Both the position numbers and the translations under genes were made by a program. The notes beneath the pieces were generated by a model. That model had not been told where the DNA came from, made no database searches, and saw nothing but the letters and a program-made list of their open reading frames with translations. Shown here one piece after another: positions 1 through 12,352 of a stretch of 64,000 bases of DNA. Position 1 is the first letter of the stretch. Each line of letters opens with the position of its first letter. This DNA comes from Paramacrobiotus metropolitanus (lineage: Eukaryota > Tardigrada > Eutardigrada > Parachela > Macrobiotidae): contig NW_026570224.1 in the NCBI RefSeq assembly GCF_019649055.1, forward strand, positions 2,790,001-2,854,000, written 5' to 3'.

Positions 1-2294
1 CCTAGAGCTGCCTCTTTTTCCTAATTCGGTTAACGTAAATTCATGCAGTTGTCAAATGCAGTTTTTCTATATACAAATATAAAAGTGAAGCGTTAACTTC
101 AAATTAATATACTTCCTTTTTCTCACCTTAACCCACCCATCGCTGCTGCAATTGTTGTAACTGTTGACGCCATTGCCGCTCTTGTTGTCGATGCACCGGC
201 AGATCCACCTAATTAATATTGTTGCATATCAGTGATCATTATTGATAAAAAGCAAATATTCATAAAGGGTCAAGCTTAATTGCTGTGAAACAGTACGCTC
301 GACTTACCGTTGAATGCAAACCATCCACACCAAAGTAGGCCAGTACCAAACATGACATTCACCTGGAAAAAAATACCATATCGTACTCACTAAAATTACG
401 CTGATACTTGTTTTCCGTATTAACAATCAGCATTATCATTGCTTCTGCAACAAAAGAAGGAACTGGCAAAACCAAACAAGCACCTAGTTTTTATCGCTGT
501 GACACTACATGCATGACTTATAACAACCCGTGCCGTAAACCTGAAGTATTTTCCTGATGCACACAAAATTAGAAAAACATACGTCAGACTGAGTATTAAG
601 AGGCGACAAAGTTAACTATTTTGACAAACTGTAAGATTAATAGTCCTTGAAATAATACAAGCACTTGATTGAAACCTCACATTTTATGGCGTTCATTGTC
701 GCAGCTCTTTTCATACAACACTGTTGTCCGACTGCCCTTTCCGGTAAAATAAAGGAAAACAACAACAAATAATTCTAAGTATTAAATGTTAATCGTGAAA
801 TCTTCCTTCCGGCTGAGAGCTCAATTTAGAGGATGTCGCACTTCGGTTATGATTAATTGTCTTGAAAAACCATCTTCGCCATTTCTTTTCGAAAAATAAG
901 CGGGCATACCATTACTGCGATAAATCAACCTCGGGAAAAACGGACTTAAAATAATTATATCCTTCCTCAGTTTTTGGTAACCGTTTTAGCCGAATTTACA
1001 TAGTACGATTGATACATTATGGTCAGAGGTGAGATTCTAAAGATATCATGGTAGGTATTATAGAATAGGTACGAGTATTCTTGACGTATATGAAAATTGC
1101 CCCATGGTATATATCGAAAATAGTGGAACAATATACCGTAGCATACAATGTAATGCTTAATTTCCGGTTGCATCCAGACACTTACCAGGCTATGATGCTC
1201 CACGTGAATACGCTTCCGCTTGCCGAGAATCAAGCAGTAGGCCAACCCGGCAAATCCTGATGCAATATGAACTGGACCGCCACCGGCAAAATCATAGGCA
1301 CCCACGAAGCACGGCCCCGCATCGCTCGTGATGTTGGAGATACAGCCCAGATTCCTGATCCATCCGTGATCCGCCCACGTCCAATAAGCGACAAAATCAT
1401 ATACCAACGTCGTCCAAATGAAAACAAAAATCATAGCCGGTAGGAAACGGGTTCGTTCCGGCACCGAGCCAAAGATGAGGGCGGCGGTGATGGTGGCGAA
1501 CTGCATCTGGTACACCATGAAGGCAATGGATGGAATGGCCGGCGCCGTATTAGGAAAAGCGTGCGCCCCGAGGGTGGTCAGAGCCCCGGCATTAAAATCA
1601 CCAATAAACGGACCACCGGTTTCGGAGAAAGCGAGGCTGAAGCCGAAGAGGAAGAATTGGATAGTGACTATCTAAAAACAGAAAAAGATAAAATTAAATT
1701 CGAACTAAATGAACAACTGAGCCGTAGACATGTAATCGAAACATGCGCAGGATCAAATCTGACAAATGCGTGTGGTAGCTTACTACAGATGTGTCGGTAC
1801 TGCTGAAACTAATCGTAAAACTATAACAAAAAACCCAAATTTAAAAATATTAGGTGGGGTGATTAGCCGTAAATGCCTCGTGTAAGTTCGTTATAGGCTA
1901 ATATACTACCCGAAGCGCATCAAAGAGGGGATGATTACGACAGACGGGAGCTAGCATTACAATAAAAATTTATTTCAGGCCGGTTCATCTCCGAAAAGAT
2001 CTCACGACAACGTGAACATGTCCAGCACGCATCCCTTACCGCCGCTGCCAGCATGCACAGCATCATCAGGGAAAGGGCATTGTTGTATCGCGAGAGACCC
2101 GAGTAAAACAATGCCAAGCCCGGAGTCATGAGGAAGACCAGAGCGGCTCCCCATGTGATGAATCCCGTCGACGGATAGCCAGTGTCCACGAAGGCGGGGA
2201 GGGTTGTTTTCGGTATCTCGGTAACATTGGTTATGTTCACCAATGCCGAAGCATTGAAATCACCCGTAGAATTACTTATCAGTCGGCCAGACAT
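1..2294 (-). CDS. Amt-type ammonium transporter (3' end beyond left edge)
   Basis: This is a multi-pass plasma-membrane ammonium/ammonia transporter of the Amt/MEP family. Four coding exons are visible: 2040-2294, 1186-1671, 308-362 and 127-208; the gene continues past position 1. The start ATG is at 2294. Exon 1 encodes an N-terminus with several possible N-glycosylation sites and the first membrane segments (GAALVFLMTPGLALFYSGL). Exon 2 contains the family signature YDFAGGGPVHIASG, which holds the conserved Asp and pore-region His. Exon 3 gives GTGLLWCGWFAFNG and exon 4 GGSAGASTTRAAMAST, both typical of Amt helices after the central hinge. Junctions 1186/362 and 308/208 keep the frame. The gene is Amt-like and not Rh-like, as in arthropods, nematodes and plants. 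The 823-bp intron between 1186 and 362 shows no further exon. Confidence 0.9.
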
Positions 2295-3748
2295 GGTTCG
2301 TGATAGCGGACACTCGAGCTTGAATCAAAATTTCATAAAACCATATCCCGTGTCACGCACTGTCCACGCTGGGCCGTGCACAGAAATATCATCTATTTCG
2401 TTGCTGTCTTCAAACACACTGCAAATCACGAAAAATAAAAACCAGACTTTTGGTAAAATGGTTTATAAATAGCCAACCAGAAGGCTAGAAACAGTAGATT
2501 CCTATCGCCAGCGGGAAGGTAGTATACGTTTTCGTTGTACCTGCAGAATGAGGAAACAAAGACGAAAAATCATTATTGTCCGTCAATCGTGCACCACAAT
2601 ATGCGACGGAGTTTTGCTGCGCAATGTACCGCTTAAAGTACCTTATGTATGTATTGTATAAGTACAGCACAAATAAAACCATATTGTACGGAAGCCAAGA
2701 TTACAGTCGGTAGATCGGAATTTATAAGATTAGCTGCTAATTTCTCGGTACAGACGTACGGTAAACAGGTATAAACCAATGCCAACCATCGTTGTCGCAT
2801 GAGTACGAGTACGGATGCACGGTTTTCGACAATATTGCCGGTGAATTCTAGAGCATCGTATTATTCGATTGATCGCACTTGAATGTCGCCACTCTAAATA
2901 AAGTGATTCATTTTTACAATATGGTTTTTACGCAAAAGAAAAAAGTGTTCGGTGGTTGTTTATCGGTTATCACGCACCGATCACAGTCAATACACGCAAG
3001 AAATCCATTTCGACACCAATCACACCAGCAATCATAAACATATGTTCATATTTCATACGCTGACAACCGAAATATCGTCATTTTGGACATAAAAAAATCG
3101 GATCTGCTGTTCACGTAGCATGGAGTGCGAAATGATTATCACTTACTGCACAAGTTTCTTTTTGATTTGTTTTCTGAAACATGTAATTTTTGTAGTGTGA
3201 TCACAAGGAGGTGGAAGCTTGTGGAAACCAGACTCGTGCGGCATCTACAGCTGCCGGCATCTGCATACCACAGTTAACCACAGTTCACCTGCACCCTAAT
3301 AAAGACAAAAAGTTACAAATTATTAGCCATTCCTAAAAATAACATAAAATTTTCATTTTAAAATTGGATGGCTTCTGATTACTCAATATCGTTCCTAACG
3401 CCCCTAACGCCGAGGTTTCCTGTTCATTTACAGAAGCTTTGGCGTATGTATAGTATTTTACTGTTGTCATCATAATTTGTCTATGTACGAGTACAGATTA
3501 ACTGTACATCACGATTTGTATCAGCCCTACTACACTTTATATACTGTATAATTTATTCTGGGGCGTGCTGTTCACTTCTCATTTTTATGCGTTTAAGTGA
3601 TATCGTACCAGATTGCTGTGCTATAATATTAAAGCAACTATACTTGAAGTAAACGTGTACAGAGTATGCTATCCAGCCTGAAAAGGGTACCTGTTAAGAT
3701 GGTACCTGTAAAGGTCAACCAGCGAGACATCTTCGGATATCGATATAC

Positions 3749-4718
3749 GATTGTGAGCTGAAAAACCAACAACCGTCTGGACGGAAAGATCTCGAACGAA
3801 ACAGTGATTCATCGTAAACATTAAAAACATCGCAGCGGCGTTTTTCCTCGAACATACGCAGTGACCAGGTGTCGTAGCCATAATTCTTATGATACGGCGT
3901 GAGCGCGGATCGTGTTTGTGTCTGTTGTTTACTTAATTTATGGTTTTAATACAGTAGTTAATACGAAACCCCTGCGGCATTTTCGTAGCTACCACGTTTC
4001 ACCAAAAAAGAACAATTTATGAATCATCGAAAACAAGATGAATTTCCTTAAAACAATGCGGACATGCGACCGGGTGCGAACAAAACATACTATATAAAAG
4101 TATCGTTATTTTCACAGGACTGAAACTTAAAATAATTTATATATATGACTATAAAAAATTTTAATCGTTTATCGCGGTCGATCACTGTATAAGTTTTAAT
4201 TACCTACCCGTAGCAAGTTATAACTTCTACCCTAGCTATTACTTCAGCACTTTTTTCTGGAACATATTTGACGTGATGGCGTTTTTGAAAATATTCTGAA
4301 ATGAGAAAATCAAATTTGTGAAATACTTACATGTACAGAAATATTTAGCTATATATGTATGTGCCTTGAATTTTATAAAAATTTAAAGTGAAAGTTAAAT
4401 GTATGGTGATGTACCGTATCATGATGTTATAATTACCTACGTTTATAAGCCATATACGGTAGTTCAAATTTTATATGCTGGTGTACAAAGCTTTTTCTGT
4501 TTTCTGTTCTGGATTTTACGCTGATAGGTTGATAGACACGCAAACTACGGGTAGTCACTACTAACCTTCAATTGAGGTCTTAACTGTCCCTCGTGCACGC
4601 AGTACAAGTGTCCCATGAGAAAACGTTTTCCTTCCATGGCAGTTACACTTTTTTGATTTCCTGGTACACCACTAAGGCTGACCAAGCCCAGCCACAGTAC
4701 AATGGCTGTGCTGCTAAT
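3749..4718 (-). CDS. possible transthyretin-like secreted protein (two internal exons)
   Basis: Two in-phase minus-strand exons are proposed, 4566-4718 and about 3749-3921. The first follows an acceptor (CCAG) and encodes a hydrophobic stretch like a signal peptide (AIVLWLGLVSLSGVPG). It continues with SVTAMEGKRFLMGHLYC, which resembles the start of nematode transthyretin-like (TTR) domains, where an early beta strand with a conserved Gly and Cys follows the signal. It ends at AAG|GTTAGT in phase 0. The second exon starts in phase 0 after CAG and encodes WSLRMFEEKRRCDVFNVYDE and then FRPDGCWFFSS, similar in layout to the VxLY-DED...DSNGxF core of that family. Neither the exon with the start codon nor the last exon was found. 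The family assignment is a weak visual resemblance; it could be an unrelated secreted protein or a chance open frame. Confidence 0.3.
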
Positions 4719-5027
4719 CTGGCCATTTAAAAGTCAATTTTTCCGGAAATGTTATACATGGCGAAAGTTCCATTTAAGTTATGCATTATTTCATTCACAA
4801 ACCCTCAGCTCCCTGTTTCTGTTCCGTCGACAGATTTAAAAGATCATACATATAGCCACTTTAATAACATCTTTAGCTGAAACTTCATATTTTATGCAAA
4901 CTGGTCGGTCAAGCTTATTTTATGCGGAATTACTAGAATTTGAAGGCATAAAATTTTTCAATTACTTATTCAATTTTCCTTATACCTTATTATAAATATC
5001 TCTATGTACAGAAATGCTACAGCAGTA

Positions 5028-6786
5028 ATGGATGAAATGGCTGTTGTTGCATCTGTACTTTATATAGGTAGTCTCCATTTCTTGTGAGCAAAAGAAACCA
5101 AAGGAGTGTAATAGATAGAATTAATTCAAGCGGTCTTCATATAGCATATGCTTTCCTTGTAACTTAAATCAAATGCTTATAATTATGCAGTACACTGAAA
5201 TATGTACTGAGGAATTACTGTATATAAACACAGAAAGGAAATCCGATTGGAGTGGTGCGGTATTGAACAGTTTAATCAATTTCTTCTTCTGTTACTGTCA
5301 GCTGGATTTAAAAGCTGAGACAATCATCAGATTGCGAGGAGAATGGTTTTGCAGTGCTTCTGAATATCGCAATATTAGTTCGCCTAATCGAAGCCGGTGA
5401 TGATGCCTCGGTACATGTGCATGTGGAGTCCGCCCCAGGGCCCGATATGGGCATGCGGTTACCGTTATTCAATTACTACAAATCCGCTCCCGGCGGCTGG
5501 CCAAATCCCCAATTAGCAGCCGCCTTCGCCAAATGGCACGGGGATGAATTTCACAGCCAAGGACCGGATACGGTTGGGCAAAGCGGACAAATGCCCGCCA
5601 GCGGCGAGCAGTTGACCCATTCAAGCCATTCGCATGCCAACGATAGAAGCTCCATTAACGGCTACGATTCCGCAGCAGGTACTGCACCACAAGTTTATGC
5701 GTGTTTTCCAGCTAATAAATCGATGAAACACTAATTAGCATGCAGAGGTATCGCGTGGGTGATTAATATTGGCTAGATGTACAGTTTTCACCGTAAATCC
5801 GTAATGCACGCTGGCTCTAGCTGTCTCTGTTATGTAACAAAGTCGACAAGTTCCAAAAGTTTCATTTTCTAGTCAGGTGCTTTTTAGCTTTATTGAATTA
5901 TAGTTTTTATGAGAGAGAAACGTTTTTCGGTTGGCGTGATCTATCCTCAATATGGCCTCACCGAATACTCAGAACGGAGCATGAACACGTAAATGCATAG
6001 GGTGAATGTTGAAAGCGTGCCAGGTGTGTGCTTCTGTTTCGAGTAAAGGCCATCCGAGTGATGCACTTACATAATGCGGTTAGTAAAATCGATATATTGC
6101 TGCTGAGTTAGTTAGCAATAATTTCGAGTCGATAAGCAGCTGAAATATTTCTACTGCATTTTTGCAAATAAATCGTTAGCGCAGGCGGATACTGTGTTAG
6201 TAGTGGCGGAATTTGATTAATAAATACTTTTCCTCATAATAAAGTGTTTTTCTGAAAACGTCGAAATCCGGGTTCACTTTTAGGATTACCCAAACGCATC
6301 GACCGAATTCGTGAATGTTTGTACGTAGGTCATCCAGAAAAATCAGCAAAGTTCCGAAATCACAATCGGAAAAGGGTGATAAATCGATTTCTGCGTACTT
6401 CAGCAGGCCAAGATGAGGAGGTACCAGTGGTAGTCGGAAAAAGGGTCGCCTATTCCAAGCCGGCGCCGCGCCATTACCATGGGACAGAAGAAGAAATCGA
6501 AACGATACCGCGTTGGCTTCTACGCAAGAGAAGTTTGAAAAAGTATGGACTGAGAAAGTACATCGCTCCGTACACCAGTATCGGCATTCCCCGTAAGAGA
6601 TTCAATAACGATATTACATAAAAAAAATGAAAGTGGACCATTGATTTCTAATAGTGTTGTTTTTCTCACATTGTAGGCGGTCTCGACCATCAAGCTTCCT
6701 ATTTCGATGAAGATGCTGAGCCTGTATACGTTCCTGTCGACCGCTTCAACCAGCCGTCCATTCCGTTGCACTATGCACTTGAATAA
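5028..6786 (+). CDS. orphan secreted protein, about 260 aa
   Basis: I do not recognise this gene. Four exons fit: 5028-5067, 5355-5678, 6284-6592 and 6677-6786. Their lengths sum to 261 codons including TAA and all junctions keep phase. Exon 1 plus the start of exon 2 makes a hydrophobic N-terminus that looks like a signal peptide (MAVVASVLYIVLLNIAILV), then acidic residues and VHVHVES. Exon 2 is rich in Gly, Pro, His and Ser (GGWPNPQLAAAFAKWHGDEF). Exon 3 is strongly basic (RIRECLYVGHPEKS, RNHNRKRVINRFLR, LLRKRSLKKYGLRKY), with KR/RKR sites that could be processing sites. Exon 4 is acidic and ends IPLHYALE. It has one mature cysteine, no membrane segment after the signal and no known domain. 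Exon 1 is the least certain part; exons 2-4 are well supported by splice signals. It could be a cuticle, matrix or prepropeptide-like protein. Confidence 0.5.
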
Positions 6787-7882
6787 TTTGATTTTGGTTA
6801 TTAACGCTTTTGTGAGGTAGAGAAAAAAGAAAATGTAACAGATCCCTTGAAAACAAACTAATCAGAATATGATTTTTTTATTTGGCAACAGCCAGCGCAG
6901 TATTCTGTTACAGTAGGCATTGATGCAGCTTCGGGCAGTAGCAAATTGTTCTTTAATACGCAATAGTCGGCAGAGTAAAAACATTGCAATCCAGATGATA
7001 CATGTGTAACTCTGCTGCGGCAAGTTTCTTGATTGGTATAATTTTGATAATAGATACTACGTAAAAACTACCTGCTTTTAAAATACAGTAAATTAAATTT
7101 GTTCTAACCATGTAAAATTAATACGCAATCCAAAATGTAACGCTACCCTATAGTGTTAAGGTAAAAACGCAGAGGAGCTGTGCGGATACATATCTTAGTA
7201 GCCTGACATGTTCGCCACCAGGCGATTGTACTGAACGCGAAAAAGGTCACAAGTGCCGGATGATGTAGCTGTTGGTTTGACCGAACAAACATTTAGTAAA
7301 TAGTCCTCATTGTAAGGACGATTTAAATATAGATAATTATATTAAAACGATTGTAAATACGTGTGACTGCGTTAAAATTTATGCAAAAGACTAACAATTA
7401 CCTACACCCAGCTCGATACAGAACCAGCTGAACTCATGAATGAACTTAACGACGAAAGGAAGTTTAGCGTATCCAAGCCATGCATAAAACTTGAAAAACT
7501 GGGTTCCTGTCTTCAAACTTGTGTTTCGCAACAGCGTTAAATAAAATTAAACTGTAATAATTCAGCTTCACAGATTGGGCCTGCTCTCATATTAGGCAAT
7601 ATATAAAATACATCTCGTGAGTAGTGTAAAAGTTTCAAAATATAGCGCGTTGATGAAGTACTGTTTCCCCATAGCCAAAACCGTAAACTGATATAAATTA
7701 GCAGACCCTTGGGCGAAATCCTTGCGGCAATCTAACGCTTAAAGTTAAACCACAACTTTTTTGGTACTTACTGCGAGACCGGGGATTTTGATGCTTATGT
7801 GAACATCTGATCCGAAGCAGAGTAATGCAAAACGATGCTTTTCGTTTAAAGAGTACATTAACAAGACTGTGCAACAGTTAAA

Positions 7883-9062
7883 ATGTCTTCGGTTATTCGG
7901 AATCTCAGGAATGTTTTTGAAAGAGAAACTGAAGATATCAGTTTAAGGAGCCGCGTTGTCGTATATTGTTCGGGTTGCATGGTACGTTTGGTTTCTAAAA
8001 TTCCTACGGTAGAGTAGTAACTTACGTACGATTGGGTACGCGTGTGACTCTCGCCTGCATAAATGCAATCCCCACAGGTTTTGTTTATCGCCGTTGTAAT
8101 AAAAATAATAGGGAGATGCAAACGCGTCTGAAAAATGCGTCCCAGAATTTACGCTGAAAGCCACCAACTTTCACCGGCGGTTAAGATTCTAGTGGGCAAT
8201 AATGGCACCTAAAGATTCTTGATATTTAATTGCAGTTCGCTATCGGATGGTGGTTGATATTTGATGTCGCAGTGGTCTATTCGTCGCAAGGAGATTTTCC
8301 GCATCCTTACCATGCAATTGGCGTAGTAGCCACTGTTGCATTTATCATGTAAGACAGTGTTATACTGCATGGAGTTTATTCATTCGAGATGTCTACACAA
8401 CAAGGAAATTTTATATTAAAACGACGAATGTACTCTGTGATGTTGCAGGATTGTAGCGACACCCATTAGTGATGACTACGACGGAGGATTGTTTAATTCA
8501 CCAGCAACCTCCAGATTTATAATTTTTACTGGTTTCATGATTGGTTTCTCGTGTGTAATTGCAGCGGTCTGGATTATGTTCCAGGACTACGTTAAATTTA
8601 AAGGACGTAAGTTGCCCCGTTCCGGGCCGTTCGCACTGATTACAATGGGTACTTGTAGACAGTTGTAGTTAGCATAATCCGCTTTATCCACCAGGACTGA
8701 TTATAAGATGTACGGTATGCTACAATGCTTTGTAGCTCGGTACTCGGTGGTGTGCCGTACCGCACTCATACGTTCTAAAACAAAAAGGGAAACTAGAGTA
8801 GATAAAGCGCTTAACATTTGTTTGGTTATTTGTAGACCTTTCTGCCTGGCCGGGAGTAGCTTTATTTTTGCAAAACCTGTTAATATTCAGCAGGTAAGGA
8901 ATGCATTATCGGATTTTAACTAAATACATTTAAACACTTGAAATGGCTACCTGTACGGCCTGTTCGATTCTGTCATTTGAAAACTAATTTAAGTTTGTTT
9001 GTGTCAACAGCGCTGTTATTTGGAAAATTGGAAGGAGAGATAACGATTACTTGGCTTTGTAA
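7883..9062 (+). CDS. TMEM50: TMEM50 family four-pass membrane protein
   Basis: This gene encodes a small integral membrane protein of the TMEM50A/B family, known from ER and Golgi membranes in other animals; its molecular role is unclear. Five exons (7883-7981, 8236-8348, 8449-8606, 8836-8893, 9011-9062) give 159 aa, the family's usual length, with every phase consistent. Diagnostic segments are FAIGWWLIFDVAVVY, then HPYHAIGVVATVAFIM (family: YHACGVIATIAFLM). These are followed by FTGFMIGFSCVIAAVWIMF, WPGVALFLQNLLIF and a short tail, VIWKIGRRDNDYLAL. Four hydrophobic segments are visible. The N-terminal exon is less conserved than in vertebrates, which carry a Cys-rich start. The gene ends 227 bp from the convergent CipC-like gene. 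Confidence 0.92.
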
Positions 9063-9289
9063 TATAACCAGCATTTCCCCATTCTTTATGGTAATGATAG
9101 CTAAGTTATTTTTCATTGAGTTTTATTTACTATGGATATAAAACTCTTGTTTCACCACGATCACACAAGACACTTGCATAGTCTGTACAAATTCAATGCA
9201 TACGGCGTTGCAACAGTTTAACAATATCTTGGCATCGCTCAGGCACAAAGTGACCTTTTCAGTCGTCTGATAAAAAAATTCCATAAAGT

Positions 9290-9918
9290 TCATCGGTATT
9301 CACCACTTGGCGTCGTATCGCTCGTTTCGGGATTACTTCCGCTTGCCCCACTCGCCGGCATTGAATTCAGACCGTATTTCTCGTTGGCGAGACGCTCGGC
9401 TTGCTGCGCTGCACCGGTCTTTGCGCGTTGGGCATCCACCCAGTCGAGTCCTTTGGTTTCGATCAGCCGGTCTATTGCCGCCGCGGCAAATCCCGCCAGA
9501 GCACTTTTAATCAAGGAATGATTGACCGGTTGACCGGTCTGTTTTGCTTGATGGCGTTCATATGCTCGCATGGCTTCCCATCCCGCGGCCGCTGCGATTA
9601 ATTCGTGCGTCCAAGAATTTTTGTGCTGCTGGGGATTGTTTTCATTGAACACCGTTTCATGGGCTTCCTGGGCTTTGGACGATGAGAACAGGTTTGTAAA
9701 CCAGTTAGCTTCTCCCGTCTAAGCAAAAATCATAAACACATTTAATTTTGCAAAAGTTTGTGTAAGCAGTAGCAGCCACAAATAAGTAGAGGCACCAGTG
9801 CACCACAAATAAACCACATTCTATTCCAATTTTTTCGCGGTTATCAATAAATTACCTGACTTCCGCCCAGTATTAAGATAGTTATGAGTAGTATTCCAAT
9901 TAATGAACCGCGATGCAT
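9290..9918 (-). CDS. CipC/DUF3759-like secreted protein, copy 1
   Basis: The family is best known from fungi as CipC, named after an antibiotic-induced protein of Aspergillus; its biochemical role is unknown. Two exons, 9856-9918 and 9290-9718, encode 163 aa. Exon 1 is exactly 21 codons in phase 0 and is a signal peptide (GSLIGILLITILILGGSQ). Exon 2 carries the family core: WFTNLFSSSKAQEAHETVF, then SWTHELIAAAAGWEAMRAYE, then HQAKQTGQPVNH, then the AGFAAAAIDRLIETKGLDW block. The fungal family has the same order of blocks: SHELIAGAAAYEAAKAYE-like, HQ...G.P..H, AG..A..VDR..ETKGLD. The tail is Gly/Ser-rich and ends TPSGEYR. It lies about 1.3 kb downstream of its paralogue on the same strand. The signal peptide and the intron are not what I expect of fungal CipC proteins. 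Confidence 0.8.
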
Positions 9919-11227
9919 TTTCGTGTCGAACAGTTAACAAACAACGCAGTCCTGCGGTCGGCGGCAAAAAACCAAAGCGTAATTTTTAGGCAACTATGCG
10001 CGAAGGATAAATTAGACAATCATTGCGGTGGTGGAAAAAACCAAAGCTAGTTAACGCTTATAAATAGACCTGTATTGTGTTTACAGTATTTTGCTGCGCC
10101 ATCGTGTACTGGGGAATTCGGCGTGAACGATAAAAATCTCGAAATCGGTACCTTGAATCTGATAAAAATCTTTTCGTTATACGAGTATATGTCCAGATTT
10201 TCGACGAAAATAATGGAGGTTTATGAGAAGCAAATGTAGTTTTACTCGGTAGTAACGATTTCTTATGTCATAAAAGCATGGGATTTGTTTTGCGAGTTTG
10301 CACAGGTTAGTCGGATTACGAATATCACTGACTGATTCATGAATTTACTAACAGTATCCTCAAAGTTTCTAACCATACTGTGCAAATACATTACGTATAA
10401 TATATACTGTACTTCTCCGTTTCTATAATTGCCTGGTAAATTATTTATAACAAGACGAGCAGACACTGCTGTCTGCTGACAACAATTTAAACCTTTAAAC
10501 CAATGATTTAAGTGAAAGTTTTCCGTGCCGGTTTGCCTTGGCGATGATATTCTGTATCTTAGGCGTTCATACTTTAACGAAAAGCCAAAAATTTTGACTT
10601 TCAGCATTCGTGTAAAAATATATACGAAGCTTCTTTTAGACGGCGTTCTTTATCACGGGAACACGCGAAAGAGGTTGTAAATGTAAACAAAGCATAGTGA
10701 GTCCAATGTTTTAACATAAGTATTTTGTTTCAACGAAGTAACCTTTCTACACACCAACATACAATGGTAGGCTAGAAAAAATGGATGCATATTGCGCTAA
10801 CAAGCGCTTCTCGACTGGAACCCAGTGCTGGCGATTTAAACACACTGTTTGCTGATTCTTGTTAAGTGTCAAATTCTGGAACCGCAAACCTACTGCGACT
10901 TCCATTTTTTTTAATTTTTAGTGCATAGTTTTTAGTGTTCAATGTTTTTTAAAAATTTTTTTATTTCATATCAGTGTAATTTTCCACTCATTGTCAATAG
11001 CCGGGGTCGGCAAAGACTACTAATTTTATGTTTGTTTTGCTTGAACAATTCACAGCTGCAGATAGCGTCTTACAGAGTATTACTGCTGTGCTTGTATACT
11101 CGTATACATTTTAATGCTGAATGCATTCAACAAATTTCTTACAAAGCGAGGCATAAATAAATATAACATAACACGCAACAAAAGAGGAAATTCAGCATAA
11201 ATATTTCCCTCTCCGATCTAAATGAAA

Positions 11228-12352
11228 TCACCGGTATTCACCGTCAGGCGAATATGTCGTATCGCGTACGGAATAACCAACACTCCCGCCGCGATCCTCA
11301 TCGTCATCACGGCGTCGATAATCGCGATCGCTATTTCTGTAGTTCCCGTTTCCTTCATTGCGGTTGTTATACCGGTCTTCGCCGTACGTCTCCTCGCGAT
11401 TTCGATTGCTGTCCAAGCGGTCAGGTCGGGGATTTCTGCCGATGCCCAACGCTTCCGGATCGGCATCGCGTACTCCGTTCTGCCAGTTCGGCGTGTTGAC
11501 CCGATCGCCGCCCCCTGAACCGGATCCCGAACCGCTACCGAATAACCGCATACCGTACTTCTCGCCGACCAGGCTTTCCGCTTGCTGTGTCGCTCGGGAT
11601 TTGGCGCGCTGCGCATCCAGCCAGTCTAATCCCTTTGTTTCGATTAACCGGTCCACGGCGGCCGCTGCCAGACCGGCCAGAACACCTTTGACAACAGAGT
11701 GATTGACCGGTTCGCCGGTCTTTTTGGCTTGATGGTTCTCATACGCCCGCATGGCTTGCCAACCGGCCGCCGCTGCGATCAGCTCGTGAGTCCAGGAGGA
11801 TTTGTGTTTTTGAGGGGTATTCGCCGTGCTTGGATTTTCATTATACACGGTCTCATGAGCTTCTCTTGCCTTAGACGATGTGAATAGGTCGGTAAACCAA
11901 TTGGCCTCACCACTCTGCAAAACATCAAAAAAGATGCGCAAATGATACCCAAACTTAATCCTTGAAAAATTAGGTGGAGCGAACATCTTCTTGCCAATCT
12001 TCTTTGCTGTTAGCAAGTTGACTGTCGCGCCTAAACTGCGTCCTATACAATTGGCACGGGATTGGTACAAAATAGCAACAATCAGAAATCGAATCACATT
12101 TCCGCTGCTTTTATTCATGTTAGCATTGACCTTCTGCACAGTACTGTCTGGCATACCGCATCACAATCGCCAACAAATGAAAGCAGACATTCCGATCTCA
12201 CCCAGGAAGAGAAATCAAAAATGTGGTGTGCCATTTTTACTAAAGTTGCTTCTAAGGTTACTCTGAATGGAAGGTCATATTATTCTTACCTGAGTTTGCA
12301 GAAGCAGCACAACGGCCACTGCCAAGACCCCGAAACCCGAACGGTACAGCAT
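11228..12352 (-). CDS. CipC/DUF3759-like secreted protein, copy 2, with long charged tail
   Basis: Paralogue of the gene at 9290-9918, with the same structure. Exon 1 (12290-12352) is a 21-codon signal-peptide exon (FGVLAVAVVLLLQTQ) and exon 2 (11228-11914) starts in phase 0, giving 249 aa. The core keeps all family blocks: WFTDLFTSSKAREAHETVY, SWTHELIAAAAGWQAMRAYE, HQAKKTGEPVNHS and DRLIETKGLDWLDAQRAKS. It differs in the tail: a Gly-Ser run (FGSGSGSGSGGG) leads into about 85 residues rich in Arg, Asn, Asp and Glu (ETYGEDRYNNRNEGNGN, DYRRRDDDEDRGGS). Even so, it ends SPDGEYR, nearly the same as copy 1. The tail is probably disordered. The shared exon layout shows a tandem duplication. Function unknown. 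Confidence 0.8.

Noticed and set aside
11222-11702. Plus-strand open frames opposite CipC-like copy 2
   Set aside because: They are shadows of the strongly biased coding sequence on the minus strand and contain no domain.
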